Made by a program: the position numbers and the translations under genes
Notes under the pieces: model-generated
What the model was told of the DNA's origin: nothing
Seen by the model: only the letters and a program-made list of their open reading frames with translations
Databases searched by the model: none
Assembly (NCBI GenBank): GCA_009741485.1
Contig: CM019217.1
Location: 46,948,136-47,012,135, forward strand
Origin: Malurus cyaneus samueli
Taxonomy: Eukaryota > Chordata > Aves > Passeriformes > Maluridae
Reading direction: 5' to 3'
Length of the DNA: 64,000 bases
Part shown: positions 62,501 through 64,000 of the stretch, in pieces
Layout of the letters: every line of letters begins with the position of its first letter
How positions within the stretch are numbered: the stretch's first letter is position 1

Positions 62501-63700
62501 AAATATGCAGCAGTTGTTAGCCTCACTCCAGGGAAAACAAATGTATAACGAAAGCTTATTCGTGAGTAGGAATAACTAACGGACAATCTGATGTCTTCTT
62601 AATCCATGTAAAAAGCCTGTAGTCTTCCTAATATGACGAATGGGTAATTAATGCTCTTCATCGAGGAGAATACCCGGTAATCCGAGATAGCGAAAGACAA
62701 CAAGCCAAAGGTAAAAGACAACAGACTAGTTGGAGGCTCTACATAAGAGCCAATTATCCATTTAGGGGAGTATTACACCCAGAAACAAAGATCTCGTGAG
62801 GAGATAAAGGAAAAGTGGGAAAATAAATACCGCAGTAGGTCTGGCCACCCTCCGGCACCCAGCCGAGCCGCTCAGCTCCCGGCCCTGCTCTCGGCGCTCC
62901 CGCCTTCCGCACCCGGCGGCACCGAGCATCCGGCGAGCTTCAAAAACACCCTTGGAGAAAAAAAAAAGAAAAGGAAAAAGAAGGCACACAACACACACAG
63001 AGCACACACAGAAAAACCCAATAAGAAAAGAAGAAGAAGAAAAAAAAAAAAAAAAAACATAGCAAATTGCCACGAAATTAAAAAGGTGAAGAGAATTCCC
63101 AATTTTCGCAGGCGGCGGACCCTCCACCGGGCTGCGTCCCGATGAGCCCCGCAGCGCAGGGCGAAAAGGGAAGAGAGCAATTCCCAAAATTTATGGGTTT
63201 TTTTTGGTTTGTTTTTTTTTTTTTTTTTGTGATGGCAGGCTCACGCAGCAGCGCGGATAGTCGGGCGGGTGAACTGGACGGAACCGCTTCGTGGCCAGGA
63301 CCCGAACTCTAGAGGCGATGGGAGCTTCACCAGAAAAAAAAAAAATCAAAAAAAATTAAAACACTTGACATTTAATTGAAACCTTTACCGCTAATAATTA
63401 CTGGGTGACTACAATGGTTTTGTTTTCGGTTGCTGACAGCTTTAAAATATTATTTCACTTGGAAATAAAGCTCATCTCAGATATAGTGGGTATTTTGGAT
63501 TACGTGATTTATGGTCACCATGACAACTAATGCTGTGTGGTAGCTCCCCTCCTGCCCGGGGTGGGGAGTTTTAATCAAAGGCACGTCGGAAATGCGACAG
63601 CCTCTCCCTTTGGGCTGCCGGGGCCCGGGCCAGTGTTGTGCGCTGCTTTTCGGGCGCGAGTTCGCTGGAGGATCGTCCCGCCTGTGCCGTGGGACACAGG
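59531..63700 (+). other. PITX2: PITX2 intron downstream of exon 3, no further exon seen
   Basis: GC-rich to 59.9 kb, then AT-rich blocks with many TAAT cores (59.9-61.0 kb), a CpG-rich patch at 62.1-62.4 kb, and T/A runs near 63.0 and 63.2 kb. I looked for the PITX2c first exon and for the homeodomain exon and found neither. In human the c promoter lies many kilobases downstream of exon 3, so its absence is expected. Confidence 0.55.
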
Positions 63701-63713
63701 CTGACTAGGGAAC

Positions 63714-63720
63714 ATATAAG
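63714..63720 (+). promoter_or_regulatory. TATA-like element, possible internal promoter
   Basis: ATATAAG followed by GGCGGCGCGG, with a pyrimidine-rich CTCGCTCCTCC about 30 bp downstream as a possible initiator. A TAATCAAAGG sequence (TCF/LEF-type ATCAAAG) lies about 140 bp upstream near 63,572, and the element is retained in both inverted copies. No exon could be attached to it. PITX2 is a known Wnt/LEF1 target, but assigning this site is speculative. Confidence 0.25.
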
Positions 63721-64000
63721 AGGCGGCGCGGTGGCCGGGCCCTCGCTCCTCCTCCCTCTCCCTGGGGGAGAGCACCGGGAACCTCCTGCCCCTCCAATGT
63801 CCCGAACAAGAGGCTGTGGCTGCTGGCACGGCCATTGCCCTGCACGGGCATAAAACGCCTAAGAAACAGCTGCGCCCCGGAGGCGGGAGGGACTTTTCGT
63901 TGGAGTCGCGGCGAAGAAGCCAACATTGCCCCAAAATTACTGTAAATAAATAAGATGAAGAAGAAAAAAAAAAAAAAATAGAAAAGAAAAAGAAAAGAAA

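Larger units (their letters stand above)
58441..64000 (+). repeat. Inverted-repeat arm B' (copy of 50,420-56,179)
   Basis: Reverse complement of arm B running to the window edge. Quality varies along it. 59,922-61,367 matches B in length and wherever compared, while 61,440-63,000 has lost one base from many homopolymers (for example CCC to CC and AAAA to AAA). The GC-rich 59.4-59.9 kb carries many small indels. It is probably the copy that belongs directly after arm A, placing PITX2 exon 2 on the plus strand. Confidence 0.93.

Noticed and set aside
45330..64000. A genuine ancient palindrome or segmental inversion at PITX2
   Set aside because: Not formally excluded, but arm edges coincide with the N gap and linker edges, and differences track homopolymers and GC content. 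A wrongly oriented gap fill is far more economical.
47422..64000. PITX2c first exon or homeodomain exon
   Set aside because: Searched for on both strands by their known peptide starts and the homeodomain core. Nothing matched, so they must lie beyond the window.
1..64000. CRISPR arrays, tRNA or rRNA genes, bacterial-type operons
   Set aside because: No regularly spaced direct repeats, no cloverleaf-like A/B box pairs that convinced me, and no ribosomal sequence. The composition is vertebrate nuclear DNA.

Overview
This window looks like vertebrate, most likely avian, nuclear DNA. It contains diverged CR1 LINE fragments, CpG-island promoters in an AT-rich background, many long mononucleotide runs, and no compact coding. 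CR1 also occurs in turtles and crocodilians, so 'bird' is likely but not proven. The one gene I recognise is the 5' end of PITX2, the bicoid-class homeobox gene of left-right asymmetry and of eye, tooth and pituitary development. The key evidence is a 56-bp exon with both splice sites and an ATG opening the peptide MESNCRKLVSACVQL. This differs from the human PITX2 isoform a/b start only at residue 3 (T to S). The homeodomain exons and the PITX2c first exon were not found in the window.

Layout. (1) 1-41.7 kb: AT-rich, gene-poor DNA with simple repeats, two adjacent CR1 fragments in opposite orientation (11.4-13.3 kb), and a one-N contig join flanked by a perfect 70-bp repeat (38.1-38.3 kb). 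It lies on the 5' side of PITX2, where a large regulatory gene desert is known in mammals. (2) 41.7-45.3 kb: CpG richness rises, mixed with AT-rich blocks that resemble conserved non-coding DNA. (3) 45.3-47.4 kb ('A'): a CpG island with a perfect CRE (TGACGTCA) between two divergent splice donors. The plus-strand donor fits PITX2 a/b exon 1. The minus-strand donor suggests a divergent non-coding transcript. (4) 25-N gap at 47,397-47,421. (5) 47.4-50.4 kb ('X'): an odd 0.5-kb stretch, a second CpG island, then AT-rich DNA. (6) 50.4-56.18 kb ('B'), a 121-bp linker, and 56.3-58.44 kb (A', an inverted noisy copy of A). (7) 58.44-64 kb (B', an inverted copy of B).

The main structural result is that 47.4-58.44 kb is very probably a redundant contig placed in inverse orientation inside a small gap. 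The end of A and the start of B' are exactly the two edges of the 121-bp linker preserved between B and A'. The natural order would then be A, linker, B', with PITX2 exon 1, exon 2 and candidate exon 3 all on the plus strand. Differences between the copies are mainly homopolymer and GC-related indels beside a 1,446-bp stretch of equal length that matched wherever I compared it. This looks like uneven long-read consensus quality rather than an old duplication. As assembled, the window carries two copies of the PITX2 5' exons, one on each strand.
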